Assembly (NCBI GenBank): GCA_040755615.1
Contig: JBFMAL010000008.1
Span: 1 to 64,000, forward strand
Direction of reading: 5' to 3'
Origin: DYEP01 sp040755615
GTDB taxonomy: Bacteria; Bacillota; Sulfobacillia; DUSP01; DYEP01
Length of the DNA stretch: 64,000 nt
This document shows, one piece after another, positions 16,747-25,718 of the stretch (positions are counted from its first letter, which is position 1; each line of letters begins with the position of its first letter). The position numbers were made by a program, and so were the translations under genes. Under the pieces are notes generated by a model that saw only the letters and a list, made by a program, of their open reading frames with translations, was not told where the DNA came from and did no database searches.

Positions 16747-17349
16747 TTGGGGCTGATCCATATCGTAAGGCACGGCGAAACGTCGTACAACAGGCAGGGC
16801 CGCTTCCAGGGCCAGCTGGATGTGCCGCTGTCAGCAGAAGGGCTACGCCAGGCGGAGAAGCTGGCGCAGCGTCTCGCGCCCGACCGAATTGATACCGTGT
16901 TTTCGAGCGACCTGATGAGAGCGCGCGTCACCGCTATCCGCATTGCCGAGGCAACGGGCGCCAAGATCATCACCGACCCCCGTCTCCGCGAACTTGATGT
17001 ATCGAGGTGGTCCGGGCTTACCCTGCATGAGGTGCAAGAGCAATTCCCGCAGGACCTGGTTGAGTGGAAACGGAAACCGCTCGATATCAGTCCGCACGGG
17101 GGAGAGACCATCGTGGGCATGGCGGAGAGAATCCGGGCATTCATCGCTGAGCACTCCTGGGAAGGAAATGCCACATACGTTATCGTCACGCATGGTCATG
17201 CCATTAAGGTGCTCCTCTGTCTCATACTGGGCATGGATCTATCACTCAAAGACCGGTTCTGGGCGGACAACGCTTCGCTCACCACAGTGTGGGTAAATGA
17301 CGGCACTGCCCGGCTCATGCTGCTCAATGACACGTGTCACCTCGCGTAG
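16747..17349 (+). CDS. histidine phosphatase (phosphoglycerate-mutase-like, CobC/GpmB type)
   Basis: A 200-residue phosphatase with the phosphohistidine motif VRHGETSYNRQGRFQG at its N-terminus, SSDLMRARVTAIRIAE, the acid region LRELDVSRWSGLT, and the second catalytic His in VTHGHAIKVLL. This family covers alpha-ribazole phosphatase and broad-specificity phosphatases. No cobalamin genes are nearby, so a specific name is not given. The region AAAGGAGGTGAT (16731-16742) is complementary to the 16S rRNA tail; it swallows an ATG at 16741 and leaves the TTG at 16747 at a normal distance, so TTG is preferred. The small membrane protein follows after 27 bases. Confidence 0.85.
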   Translation: MGLIHIVRHGETSYNRQGRFQGQLDVPLSAEGLRQAEKLAQRLAPDRIDTVFSSDLMRARVTAIRIAEATGAKIITDPRLRELDVSRWSGLTLHEVQEQFPQDLVEWKRKPLDISPHGGETIVGMAERIRAFIAEHSWEGNATYVIVTHGHAIKVLLCLILGMDLSLKDRFWADNASLTTVWVNDGTARLMLLNDTCHLA

Positions 17350-17376
17350 AATACGATTTTTGTGAGGTGATGAAGC

Positions 17377-17808
17377 ATGCTCAGGATGGGAGTTGTGCTT
17401 GCGCTGGTGCTTTGCACCGTATTGCTTCAGGCTGTGCTGTTTTCCGCGCTCTATCTTGCTTGGGCCCAGCGTGTGGTTGACGTCGCCCTGGTTATTGACA
17501 TCTTTTTGCAACGTGAATCAGTTTGGCTCATCGGGATATCCGCTGCCGGGGGTATGTTATTAGCAACTCTTTTGAGCCGGGTGCTCCCGGTACACTTTGT
17601 CACGGGGTTTACGGGAGGGACCGTGAGTTCGCTTCTCGCCACTTTGTACCTCGCACGCTCTGCGATGCCCGGAAGACCCCTCCCCGAGACAGTCCTCCGG
17701 CTGTATCCGGACCTGGCGGTGGCAATCTTCCCGTGCGCCGTATCTGTCGCCTTGTTCAACTTCCTTTTTCACCTGAAGGCAGGTACGGGAAAAGGTTGGG
17801 AAGAATAG
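17377..17808 (+). CDS. hypothetical four-segment membrane protein
   Basis: A 143-residue protein with four predicted membrane segments, at about residues 5-28, 49-66, 70-92 and 108-131. The N-terminal segment is MGVVLALVLCTVLLQAVLF. No family or catalytic motif is recognised. It starts with ATG at 17377 after GAGGTGATG and follows the phosphatase; the DinG-type gene begins 42 bases later. All three could be one transcript. Confidence 0.6.
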   Translation: MLRMGVVLALVLCTVLLQAVLFSALYLAWAQRVVDVALVIDIFLQRESVWLIGISAAGGMLLATLLSRVLPVHFVTGFTGGTVSSLLATLYLARSAMPGRPLPETVLRLYPDLAVAIFPCAVSVALFNFLFHLKAGTGKGWEE

Positions 17809-17850
17809 ATGTAAAGACGCGTCACACCGTATGACAAAGGTGGTAGATTC

Positions 17851-20604
17851 TTGCAAAGGCTTAACCGATTTGTTGCTTTGGACGTGGAGACGACCGGGCT
17901 GTCGCCGGAGGGTGATCAGATCATCCAGGTTGGAGCAGTGCGCTTCGAACACGGGGAGAGCGTGGACGAGATGGTACTCCTTGTGAACCCCGGCGGCGGA
18001 CTGTCTCAGGCGGTCGTCACCCTGACCGGCATCACCCGAAAGATGCTTGAGGGCGCGCCGAGCGCTGCACGCGCCAAAGCCGCGCTCCGCGAATTCATCG
18101 GCGCCGACCCGATTGTGGCTCATAACGTTGACTTTCACATCGGTTTCCTAGTGCGGGTCGACCCGTGGTTTGCTGGGGTGACTGCGGTAGATATGATTGA
18201 CTTCGCCCGAGTGGCCATACCGGACCTGGCGAGCTATAGCCTTCAGTCCATTTCTGGCACGCTGGGTATAAGTCAGCCCCGCTCCCACGACGCTCTCGAG
18301 CACGCACGGGCGTGCGGCCTGGCATTTCTTCGTCTTGTCGATGTACTCCTGACGTGTGAAGCCGGGATGCTTCAGGGTGCGGGACATCTGCTTGAGTCAG
18401 GCGGATTGGCTGCAGGAAGGCTGCTAGTTGAGCTCGCGCAGGAGGCCAGGGGGCGTCCGCAGCCTGACCGTGAGGCGAACCCCGAACCGTTAAAGCCCCT
18501 GGATAACCCCGCGGAAGTGGACCCGAAAGAGTGTATGGCGCTGCTTCAGGCAGGCGGTCCGCTAGCAGCCGAGATTCCATGTTTTGAGGTGCGCCCGGGA
18601 CAACTAGCTATGGCGCGGCTCATCTGCCAGGCCTTCAGGGAACAGCGCCACCTCATGGTGGAGGCGGGTACCGGTACCGGGAAGTCCCTGGCGTACCTGG
18701 TACCCAGCGTACTTCACGCTGTGGCCACAGGAGAGAGAGTGGTGATCGCCACTCACACGCTGAACCTTCAGGAGCAGCTATTCAATAAGGACATCCCGCT
18801 GCTCAGTCAAGTCACGGCGAAGGAGTTCCGGGTGGCGTGCATTAAGGGAAGAAACAACTACCTTTGCCGGAGGAAGTGGGCAAGCGCTGTGACGGAAGCT
18901 GCACTCGTGCGCGACAAGGACCGGGCAAGGCTGCTTGCATGGCTGTTCTCCTGGGGGTCGCGCACAAAGACCGGCGAGCGGCAGGAGATAAACCTCCCCG
19001 CGTCGGCTGACGACCTCTGGCAGGAGCTGGCCTCTGATACCTCCAGCTGCGCGGGCGCCAGGTGCCTGGCCAGGAAATCATGTTTTGTGGGCGCTGCCCG
19101 AGCTCAGGCCGCAGCTTCCCATCTCGTGATCACCAATCATTCGCTGCTCTTCTCTGACTTCAAAACGGACAACCAGGTGCTCCCGAGATACAGCAGGCTG
19201 GTGGTGGATGAAGCCCACCACCTCGAGGAGGCTGCGACCAGGCACCTCGGTACGGAACTGGACTTTTATCATATCGCCAGTACACTGTCGGCCGACGGCT
19301 ATTTGCTCTCGCTAAAGGGGCGAATATCAGGAAGCCGCGCGTTTTCCTCGAAAGTGAAGGCAGCCCTGCTGGAGGCGATAGACAGCAGCCAGAAAGCCGC
19401 CCGGTCTGCTGTGACGGCGCTTACTGACCTCGGCTCAGCGCTTGTCAGCATCTGTTTCGGCGACCGGCAGGAGGACGTACGTACCCGGAGGATCTTGCCT
19501 GACACCTTCGCAAAGATGCCAAAAGACGCAGATGTGGCGCTGGAGAACACAGGTTACTGGCTTAATAAACTCTTTCAAGAAATGGAGGAAGGCGCGCTCG
19601 CGATCGAAGACACCGACGACACGGATGCCGGATGTATACAGGCGGAAATGACAAACTTGGCCCAAGAGCTCTCAGAGTGGTGCCGACTCCTGCCCGAGCT
19701 GATCACCGCCCAAGACCCTGCCAGCGTGTACTGGGCTGACTGGTACCCTGCACGGGGCGCTCTTGGCATACACCTGCACGCCGCCCCGGTCGAAGTAGGC
19801 CCGCTGTTGCGCCAGCTTTTATTCGACAACTTGAAGACCGTGATCCTAACATCTGCGACCCTCAGCGTGGAAGGACGGTTTTCCTACGCCGCCTCAAGGC
19901 TTGGTCTTGAGGATTGTGAACGCTTTGATTTTCACCAGGTGCCAAGCAACTTCTCTTACAAGGAACAGGCGCTTCTTCTGGTCGTCGATGATCTGCCAGA
20001 CCCTAACTTGACGAGGGAGTTCTCTGACGCTGTGGCGGCTTTCTTGCTGAACCTCGGCAGGGCCCTAAAAGGAAGGACCCTGGTGCTGTTCACCTCGCAC
20101 CGGATGCTGAAGGACGTGGCGCAAAAGATTCGCCTCGACTATACCGGGCTTGGCATAGAACTGCTTGCGCAGGGAGTAGACGGGGCGCGCCGCCATCTCA
20201 CCGAGCAGTTCAGGGCCAACTCCTGCTCGATCCTGTTCGGGTCCGCCTCATTCTGGGAAGGAGTGGACCTGCCAGGCGAGGAACTGGTATGTGTTGTGCT
20301 GGTTCGTCTGCCTTTCTGGCCGCCTGATGTACCGGTGGTACAGGCGAGGATGGAAGCCATCGCGGGGCGCGGAGGCGACCCTTTCCGGGAGTACTCGCTC
20401 CCTGAGGCGGTCATCCGGTTCAAGCAGGGATTCGGGCGCCTCATCCGTACCGCCTCGGACAGAGGTGCAGTGGTCGTACTTGACCCCAGGATGACGAGGG
20501 CGAGGTACAGCCGCGTGTTTGTCTCCTCCCTCCCTGGGCCGATGTGCGTTCGGGTGTCTGCCCGGCAGAGCATTCCCACGCTTCTTGAGTGGCTAAGGAG
20601 TTGA
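17851..20604 (+). CDS. dinG: DinG-family helicase fused to a DnaQ-like 3'-5' exonuclease
   Basis: A 917-residue protein with two enzymatic halves. Residues 1-170 are a DEDD exonuclease (DVETTG, then VAHNVDFHIGFL and SHDALEHARA). The rest is an XPD/DinG-type superfamily 2 helicase, with Walker A AGTGTGKSLAYL near residue 271 and the DEAHH box near 453. The TNHSLLFSDF segment precedes the box, and a C-terminal GSASFWEGVDLPGE and RFKQGFGRLIR follow. Cysteines in YLCRRKW and in the CAGARCLARKSC stretch fit an iron-sulfur cluster, though Gram-positive DinG proteins vary in this. It likely unwinds DNA/RNA hybrids or branched DNA in repair. TTG at 17851 follows AAAGGTGG. Confidence 0.92.
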   Translation: MQRLNRFVALDVETTGLSPEGDQIIQVGAVRFEHGESVDEMVLLVNPGGGLSQAVVTLTGITRKMLEGAPSAARAKAALREFIGADPIVAHNVDFHIGFLVRVDPWFAGVTAVDMIDFARVAIPDLASYSLQSISGTLGISQPRSHDALEHARACGLAFLRLVDVLLTCEAGMLQGAGHLLESGGLAAGRLLVELAQEARGRPQPDREANPEPLKPLDNPAEVDPKECMALLQAGGPLAAEIPCFEVRPGQLAMARLICQAFREQRHLMVEAGTGTGKSLAYLVPSVLHAVATGERVVIATHTLNLQEQLFNKDIPLLSQVTAKEFRVACIKGRNNYLCRRKWASAVTEAALVRDKDRARLLAWLFSWGSRTKTGERQEINLPASADDLWQELASDTSSCAGARCLARKSCFVGAARAQAAASHLVITNHSLLFSDFKTDNQVLPRYSRLVVDEAHHLEEAATRHLGTELDFYHIASTLSADGYLLSLKGRISGSRAFSSKVKAALLEAIDSSQKAARSAVTALTDLGSALVSICFGDRQEDVRTRRILPDTFAKMPKDADVALENTGYWLNKLFQEMEEGALAIEDTDDTDAGCIQAEMTNLAQELSEWCRLLPELITAQDPASVYWADWYPARGALGIHLHAAPVEVGPLLRQLLFDNLKTVILTSATLSVEGRFSYAASRLGLEDCERFDFHQVPSNFSYKEQALLLVVDDLPDPNLTREFSDAVAAFLLNLGRALKGRTLVLFTSHRMLKDVAQKIRLDYTGLGIELLAQGVDGARRHLTEQFRANSCSILFGSASFWEGVDLPGEELVCVVLVRLPFWPPDVPVVQARMEAIAGRGGDPFREYSLPEAVIRFKQGFGRLIRTASDRGAVVVLDPRMTRARYSRVFVSSLPGPMCVRVSARQSIPTLLEWLRS

Positions 20605-20610
20605 CGAAAA

Positions 20611-21393
20611 ATGATGGTGCTTTTGACGAATGACGACGGCTATCAGGCGGATGGTCTGAGGGCGCTTACAGAGGCCTTTACCGCGGCAGAAGACTTCTCT
20701 CCGTACGTGGTGGCGCCTGACAGGGAGCGCAGCGCCACGAGCCACGCTATCACCATGCACAAGCCCCTCATAGTAAATGAACACTGCAAGGAGGGCTGCG
20801 CTACCTGGGTGGTTTCGGGCACGCCGGCCGACTGCGTCAAGCTGGCCGTGGAAGCGCTGCTGCCTGAAAAACCCGCCCTCGTCATATCTGGCATCAACCG
20901 GGGCGCCAACCTCGGAAACGATATCCTTTACTCAGGGACGGTTTCCGCGGCCATTGAAGGTACGCTGCTTTCCATACCCTCCGTCGCCATATCGCTCTGT
21001 TCGCGCGACGCTGGGGATTTCAGTGTGGCGGCTGCATTCGGAGTAAGGCTTGCCAGGCTGGTCGTGGCCAACGGGCTGCCGCCATCCACGCTCCTGAATG
21101 TGAATGTGCCGGGTATCCCGGCAGACCGGATAAAGGGTGTGAGGGTCACTTTTCTGGGCACGCGCAGGTACCAGAACGTGTTCGACCGTAGGGTTGACCC
21201 AAGGGGAAGAGTGTACTACTGGATGGCGGGAGACGCGTGCGATGAAGAAGAGAGCGAGGACACAGACGTAACAGCAACGCTGTGCGGGTATATATCCTTA
21301 ACACCCGTGAAGATCGATCTCACTGCGCGCGATTTCATGGAAGAACTAAGACACTGGAATCTGAATCCGAATGAAGGGGTAAAAGATGGCTAA
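20611..21393 (+). CDS. surE: 5'/3'-nucleotidase SurE
   Basis: A 260-residue SurE nucleotidase acting on nucleoside 5'- and 3'-monophosphates and possibly short polyphosphate. It has LLTNDDGYQADG with the metal Asp pair, APDRERSATSHAITM, SGTPADCVKLAV and SGINRGANLGNDILYSGT, all intact. Start ATG at 20611 follows AAGGAG at 20595-20600. The end overlaps the deacetylase-like gene by eight bases. Confidence 0.95.
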   Translation: MMVLLTNDDGYQADGLRALTEAFTAAEDFSPYVVAPDRERSATSHAITMHKPLIVNEHCKEGCATWVVSGTPADCVKLAVEALLPEKPALVISGINRGANLGNDILYSGTVSAAIEGTLLSIPSVAISLCSRDAGDFSVAAAFGVRLARLVVANGLPPSTLLNVNVPGIPADRIKGVRVTFLGTRRYQNVFDRRVDPRGRVYYWMAGDACDEEESEDTDVTATLCGYISLTPVKIDLTARDFMEELRHWNLNPNEGVKDG

Positions 21394-22450
21394 AGCCGCA
21401 CTTTTGTACGACGAGCGTTTCCATCTGCACGAGACTGGGGCGCATCCGGAAAACCCGGTTCGGTTGAAAAGGACGATCGAATTGTTTCGGAGCCGCGGTG
21501 TGATGGACCTCCTCGAACGACCCGAGATCAGCCCTGCAGGTGAGGAATTGCTTGAGATGGTACATACAAGGCCGTACATAAACCAGGTACAACGCTTCGC
21601 CATGGCCGGCGGAGGGTTCATGGGGATCGATACGATCATCAGCCCGCAGTCGTACGAGGTGGCGTGCCTGGCAGCGGGCGCGTGCCATACAGCAGTGGAT
21701 TTGGTGCTGGACGGGGCTGCAGCTAACGCATTTTGTCTGGTACGACCGCCCGGTCACCACGCGGACTCAGCGCGCGGTTCGGGGTTCTGCATATTCAATA
21801 ACGTAGCGCTGGCGGCACGGTACGCATTAAGCAAGCGCGGGCTGACAAGGGTGCTGATCCTGGACTGGGACGTACACCATGGCAACGGCACTGAAGTCAT
21901 CTTCTACCAGGATCCCCGCGTCTTATACTTTTCAATCCATCAGAGTCCGGCCTATCCTGGGACAGGTTGGGTATCCGACCGGGGCGTTGGAGCAGGTGAG
22001 GGATTCAATGTGAACGTACCGCTCCCATATGGCGTAGGCGACGAAGGCTATATATATGTCATGAAGAAGCTGTTCTTGCCCATAGCTCTTGAGTTTGGGC
22101 CCCAGTTGATCCTCGTGTCCGCGGGGCAGGATAGCCACTTCGCGGATTATCTGGGCGGTATGGAGGTAACGAGCGCGGGGTTTTCGGCGATAACAGAGGT
22201 GGTACTGGAGGTCGCTGGGTGCAGGTGCCCCGGCAGAGTGGTCGCTGTGCTTGAAGGCGGGTACAATCCTGAGGCGCTCGCCACGAGCAACTTGGCGATC
22301 GTGAACGCGATGGGCGGGCTGGATCTAGACGTGGCGGACGTCTTTCCTCCTCCATCCGTTCCACTCAGCGACGAGGTGGCGAAGAGGGCTGAAGAGGTCG
22401 CCATGGCTCAGGCGGGCTACTGGGGGTGCATGAAGCGGTTCAGGAAATAG
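21386..22450 (+). CDS. histone-deacetylase-family zinc hydrolase (AcuC/HDAC-like)
   Basis: A 354-residue arginase/deacetylase-fold enzyme. The active-site strings are clear: RPPGHHADS with the two catalytic His, FCIFNNVALAARYA, LDWDVHHGNGTEVIF with Asp and His zinc ligands, SAGQDSHFAD with the third Asp, and EGGYNPEAL. Bacterial members act on acetylated small molecules, polyamines or proteins such as acetyl-CoA synthetase. The target is unknown here. It is coupled to surE by an overlap. Confidence 0.88.
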   Translation: MAKAALLYDERFHLHETGAHPENPVRLKRTIELFRSRGVMDLLERPEISPAGEELLEMVHTRPYINQVQRFAMAGGGFMGIDTIISPQSYEVACLAAGACHTAVDLVLDGAAANAFCLVRPPGHHADSARGSGFCIFNNVALAARYALSKRGLTRVLILDWDVHHGNGTEVIFYQDPRVLYFSIHQSPAYPGTGWVSDRGVGAGEGFNVNVPLPYGVGDEGYIYVMKKLFLPIALEFGPQLILVSAGQDSHFADYLGGMEVTSAGFSAITEVVLEVAGCRCPGRVVAVLEGGYNPEALATSNLAIVNAMGGLDLDVADVFPPPSVPLSDEVAKRAEEVAMAQAGYWGCMKRFRK

Positions 22451-22595
22451 TCGAACAGAAGAGAACTTGCTGGTTTGAGCACAGCCTGCAGCGGCCGTGG
22501 ACAGTCGCGTCGCTTCGCCATGCCGAGTCATAATGCCCCCCTCGACGAATAGATTTAGTACCGGAGAGAAACAGCGCCTGGAGGTGAATTGCGTC

Positions 22596-22997
22596 GTGAA
22601 GACTGCGAGGTGGCGGGGCAGGGACTCAAGTCCTGATCGTTCATTCGCACTGTCGGGCGTTGTGTCAGGTACGGTGCTTGCCATCGGGTTGACCCTGATA
22701 TTCGCCGTGGTCCTTTCCCTGATCCTGACGTTCAGTTCAGTAACAGAGAAGCATCTTCCGCTGATCGCAAACGCCGGGGGGCTGATCAGCGTTGCGGTAG
22801 GCGGGGCGTACGCCGCGAGGCGTTCAGAGTCCAGGGGCTGGCTGCACGGCGGAATCACCGGGGTAATGTTTATCATCGTCACATTGATAGTCGGGTCTGT
22901 ACTCTTCCCTGGACTTGCCCTGGCGCTGGCCGTGCGCCGGGCCGCGGTGGCATTCGCAGTCGGCGCCATAGGGGGGGTTGTGGGAGTAAACATCTAG
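22596..22997 (+). CDS. TIGR04086-type membrane protein
   Basis: A 133-residue protein with four hydrophobic segments and the short motif YAARRSESRGWLHGGITG between the second and third. This resembles the TIGR04086 family of small four-helix proteins of spore-forming Firmicutes, which has no assigned function. GGAGGTG at 22580-22586 sets the GTG at 22596 as start. The upstream open frame, from 22497, has no ribosome-binding site. Confidence 0.7.
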   Translation: MKTARWRGRDSSPDRSFALSGVVSGTVLAIGLTLIFAVVLSLILTFSSVTEKHLPLIANAGGLISVAVGGAYAARRSESRGWLHGGITGVMFIIVTLIVGSVLFPGLALALAVRRAAVAFAVGAIGGVVGVNI

Positions 22998-23009
22998 AGG
23001 TGGTTACGC

Positions 23010-23777
23010 ATGAAGGTAGGTTTGGCCCTCGGAGGCGGTGCGGCAAGAGGTCTTGCCCACATCGGTGTACTCTCAGTACTTGAACGTTACAGGGTGCCCA
23101 TTGACTGCGTGGCCGGCACCAGCGCAGGCGCGATTGTCGGGGCACTTTTTGCATCTGGGGTGCCGCTCTCCAGGATCTTCGAAGAGGCGGTGAAGACACG
23201 CTGGCGCGACCTTGTCCGGCTGGCCATGCACAAAGATGGCTTGATAAAGCCGATCGGACTGGAAAAGCACCTCACTGAGCTCATGTCAGCGTTGGAATTT
23301 GCCGACCTCCGGACCCCGTTCGCCGCAGTTGCTACAGACGTGACGACCGGACAAGAGGTAGTGCTCGACAGCGGCAATGTCGCAAGGGCTGTTCTGGCTT
23401 CCGCCGCGGTACCAGGCATTTTTACACCTGTGCGAATAGAGGACAGGCTCCTTGTGGACGGGGGAGTGGTGAACAACGTACCCGCCAGCGTGGTGCGGCG
23501 TATGGGAGCAGACTTGGTGATCGCGGTGGACGTAAACCACCACGAGCTGACCAGAAAAGAGCCTTCTAATATCTTTCACATCATTGTCAACTCTATCCAC
23601 ATCATGCAGCGGGCCAACGCACAGAAAGAGCTGGCGTACGCAGATCTCGTGATCCAGCCGGACCTGCAGGGCATGGGCCTTATGGACCTTGAGCGCTGCC
23701 GGGAGTTCGTCGGCAAGGGTGCAGTGGCAACGGCCGCGATGATCCCTGAGATACTCAGACGGCTTGAACGCCTGTGA
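23010..23777 (+). CDS. patatin-like phospholipase (RssA family)
   Basis: A 255-residue patatin-fold serine hydrolase with the oxyanion loop GGGAARGLAHIGVL, the nucleophile elbow GTSAGAIVGAL and the catalytic Asp in VDGGVVNNVP. It probably hydrolyses membrane lipids or acyl thioesters. The ATG at 23010 follows AGAGGTGG. It lies 12 bases after the small membrane protein and so may share its transcript. Confidence 0.88.
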   Translation: MKVGLALGGGAARGLAHIGVLSVLERYRVPIDCVAGTSAGAIVGALFASGVPLSRIFEEAVKTRWRDLVRLAMHKDGLIKPIGLEKHLTELMSALEFADLRTPFAAVATDVTTGQEVVLDSGNVARAVLASAAVPGIFTPVRIEDRLLVDGGVVNNVPASVVRRMGADLVIAVDVNHHELTRKEPSNIFHIIVNSIHIMQRANAQKELAYADLVIQPDLQGMGLMDLERCREFVGKGAVATAAMIPEILRRLERL

Positions 23778-23794
23778 ATAACATCGCTGCTTCA

Positions 23795-23831
23795 GGAAAA
23801 CCTAAGGGAAAATGGAACCCGGAGGTTTTCC
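23795..23831 (+). promoter_or_regulatory. hairpin covering the ribosome-binding site of the deacetylase gene
   Basis: GGAAAACCT (23795-23803) pairs perfectly with AGGTTTTCC (23823-23831), which contains part of the GGAGG ribosome-binding site and abuts the ATG at 23832. A second, competing stem is possible: ATGGAA (23812-23817) with TTCCAT (23828-23833), which would include the start codon. The pair suggests translational control of the downstream gene. Confidence 0.45.
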
Positions 23832-24917
23832 ATGAAACAACTCCTACTGGCGTTCATCCTATTTTTTGTACTCTCAACTTCGGCAAGCGCGTCAGTGGTT
23901 CTCGGACCCGGTTCGCGTGGTGACGGCGTGCGCGAACTTCAGTCCTGGCTAAAGGACTGCGGGTTTTACTCAGGCACGGTCGATGGCATATTTGGACCGA
24001 GGACGCAGCAGGCGGTAAAGGAGTTTCAAAAAAGCGCGGGTGTTGCAGTGGATGGGTTGGTCGGGGAGGAGACCATGCGCGCGCTCAACGAGCGCTTAAA
24101 ACGCGACCTGGTTCAAAGAGGAGTTTACGTAGTGAAAAAGGGAGAGACCCTCGCGAGCATTGCAGTGAAACTGGGGATCGACATGGACGCGCTCGCCCGT
24201 GTGAATAACCTAGTAAACCCTAACCGTATTCTCGCCGGTCAAGCATTAATACTGCCTGGTAATGAGCAGACGACCGACGAGCACATCCAACAAACTCCAC
24301 CGGAGCCCGCCGCAGAGCCCAAGGTAGCGGGATCAAAGACCATCGGCATGGTCGCACTCACATTTAACGACGGGCCCTATGCTTCCACGACCGCGCGTAT
24401 TCTTGACATCCTGAAGGCGCATGGTGTGCCCGCGACCTTTTTTGTAGTGGGAAAGAACCTCCAGGAGCTGCCCCAGATCGGAGAAAGAATTGTTAAAGAA
24501 GGGCATGGCATCGCCAATCACACTTGGTCGCACCGCCCCTGGGAAAGACTCGGTATAAACGAGATAAGGAAGGAAATACGGGAAGGGGCACGAGCCATTG
24601 AGCAAATTACCGGTATTAATACACGACTATTCCGTCCGCCGTTTGACCTGCCGCCACCAGGAATGGTAGAATTCTTGAAATCTGAAGGCGTGCAGATTGT
24701 CTTGTGGTCAAACGTGGCGGTGAGGGATTACCCCGCGCCGCAAAACCCCGATTATTTCGTAACCAAGCTTGTAGAGTCATGTTTAAATGGCTCTGTAATC
24801 ATGCTTCATGATGGCCTTGAGTCTACCGTTTCCATGCTGGATGCCATACTTTCGGGACTATCAGAAAAAGGTCTGCGCGTTGTGAGGCTTGAGACAGTTC
24901 TGTCGCTCGCGGATTAG
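23832..24917 (+). CDS. exported peptidoglycan-binding/LysM polysaccharide deacetylase
   Basis: A 361-residue exported cell-wall enzyme. A signal peptide spans residues 1-21 (LLLAFILFFVLSTSASA). A PG_binding_1 domain follows at about 25-80 (LGPGSRGDGVRELQSWL, GIFGPRTQQAVKEFQ). A LysM repeat is at 97-140 (YVVKKGETLASIAVKLGI), and a NodB deacetylase domain at 170-355. The NodB first motif reads ALTFNDGPY, so the usual catalytic TFDDGP Asp is Asn here. The second motif NHTWSHRPW and later RPPFDLPP and MLHDG are present. The Asp-to-Asn change in the catalytic pair may reduce or alter activity. A role in spore or wall peptidoglycan is likely from the domain set. Confidence 0.88.
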   Translation: MKQLLLAFILFFVLSTSASASVVLGPGSRGDGVRELQSWLKDCGFYSGTVDGIFGPRTQQAVKEFQKSAGVAVDGLVGEETMRALNERLKRDLVQRGVYVVKKGETLASIAVKLGIDMDALARVNNLVNPNRILAGQALILPGNEQTTDEHIQQTPPEPAAEPKVAGSKTIGMVALTFNDGPYASTTARILDILKAHGVPATFFVVGKNLQELPQIGERIVKEGHGIANHTWSHRPWERLGINEIRKEIREGARAIEQITGINTRLFRPPFDLPPPGMVEFLKSEGVQIVLWSNVAVRDYPAPQNPDYFVTKLVESCLNGSVIMLHDGLESTVSMLDAILSGLSEKGLRVVRLETVLSLAD

Positions 24918-24958
24918 CCCCGAAGGATTTGACGCCGCCAACATGATCTTATGTATAC

Positions 24959-24986
24959 GATGAGCCGTGCTGTAGTACGGCTCATC
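24959..24986. terminator. hairpin between the deacetylase and SASP genes
   Basis: GATGAGCCGT (24959-24968) pairs perfectly with ACGGCTCATC (24977-24986), eight-base loop. It lies between convergent genes, but there is no clear U-tract on either strand, so it is a hairpin with possible bidirectional terminator use. Confidence 0.45.
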
Positions 24987-25002
24987 ATCTGGGTTTAGTA
25001 TA

Positions 25003-25233
25003 CTACTGAATAGGGTTGGCGTTCGCGAGAGCCCTCTCCGCATAGCGGATCATGACCTTTACCATGTTACCGCCAATGCGTCCCCCGATACGTCCACATT
25101 CCCTCGAAGTCATATCAGGCCAGCCTAAAGTCTCTATTTTCTGTCTCAACCCGAGTTCATCGGCAATTTCATATTTGAAAGAATCCAATACTTGCCTTGG
25201 CAACAGCTTTTTTGTTGGACTGAATTGAGCCAT
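25003..25233 (-). CDS. alpha/beta-type small acid-soluble spore protein
   Basis: A 76-residue SASP that coats DNA in the dormant spore. KYEIADELGL contains the site cut by the GPR germination protease, followed by the second conserved stretch ending in GRIGGNMVKVMIRYAE. Compared with classic SASPs, it has an insertion near RQKIETLGWPDMTSRECG. ATG at 25233 is preferred because GGAGGTG sits seven to eight bases upstream; an in-frame TTG two codons before is too close. Expression should be forespore-specific (sigma G), but I could not fix a clear promoter. Confidence 0.9.
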   Translation of the reverse strand: MAQFSPTKKLLPRQVLDSFKYEIADELGLRQKIETLGWPDMTSRECGRIGGRIGGNMVKVMIRYAERALANANPIQ

Positions 25234-25427
25234 GAGCAAGTCACCTCCTCGAGTATATTGTAGCTTTTGGCGCGTTTGTGTATGTTAGTAGTATTTGAAT
25301 GTACTGGTCGTGTAAATTAAAGGCGTAATTCCAAGCTTTAAAACCTCAAAGTAGTTGTGCTAAAATGAATGCTGGCAGCCAGAGATTTGATAATGCCGCC
25401 AGCAAAGATTTGCCGGGAGGCGTAATT

Positions 25428-25622
25428 ATGCCAATTTATGAGTTTCGTTGCACAAATTGTCACGAGAAATTTGAATTGCTGTGTAAACACGGTGAACAGA
25501 TTGTGTGTCCAAATTGTGATAGCCGGGAAGTCGTGAAGATGTTCTCCACGTTTTCCTCTCCCTCCGTGCGCACCTCCTCATGCAGCAGCTGTAAGTCGAG
25601 TTCGTGCTCAGACTGTAAGTAA
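25428..25622 (+). CDS. FmdB-family zinc-ribbon protein
   Basis: A 64-residue protein starting MPIYEFRCTNC, with two CxxC pairs (CTNC, CPNC) in the FmdB/CxxC_CXXC_SSSS regulator pattern, and a C-terminus rich in Ser and Cys (SSCSSCKSSSCSDCK). The family is small and poorly characterised; a regulatory role has been proposed for the methylotroph FmdB. GGGAGG at 25415-25420 sets the ATG at 25428. It precedes the amine dehydrogenase operon but is separated from it by about 95 bases. Confidence 0.8.
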   Translation: MPIYEFRCTNCHEKFELLCKHGEQIVCPNCDSREVVKMFSTFSSPSVRTSSCSSCKSSSCSDCK

Positions 25623-25718
25623 CTCCCACAGGGCACCGCCCTAGCAGACGTGCAGGTACTTGCGGGTTTCTGTAGAAAAGGGTAATGGGTACAAAAAGGG
25701 TGAAGTGAGGGATTACTA

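Noticed and set aside
16662..17189. N-terminal extension of the DUF401 minus-strand frame
   Set aside because: These codons are the reverse of the histidine phosphatase gene, and the DUF401 family begins at the ATG at 16661.
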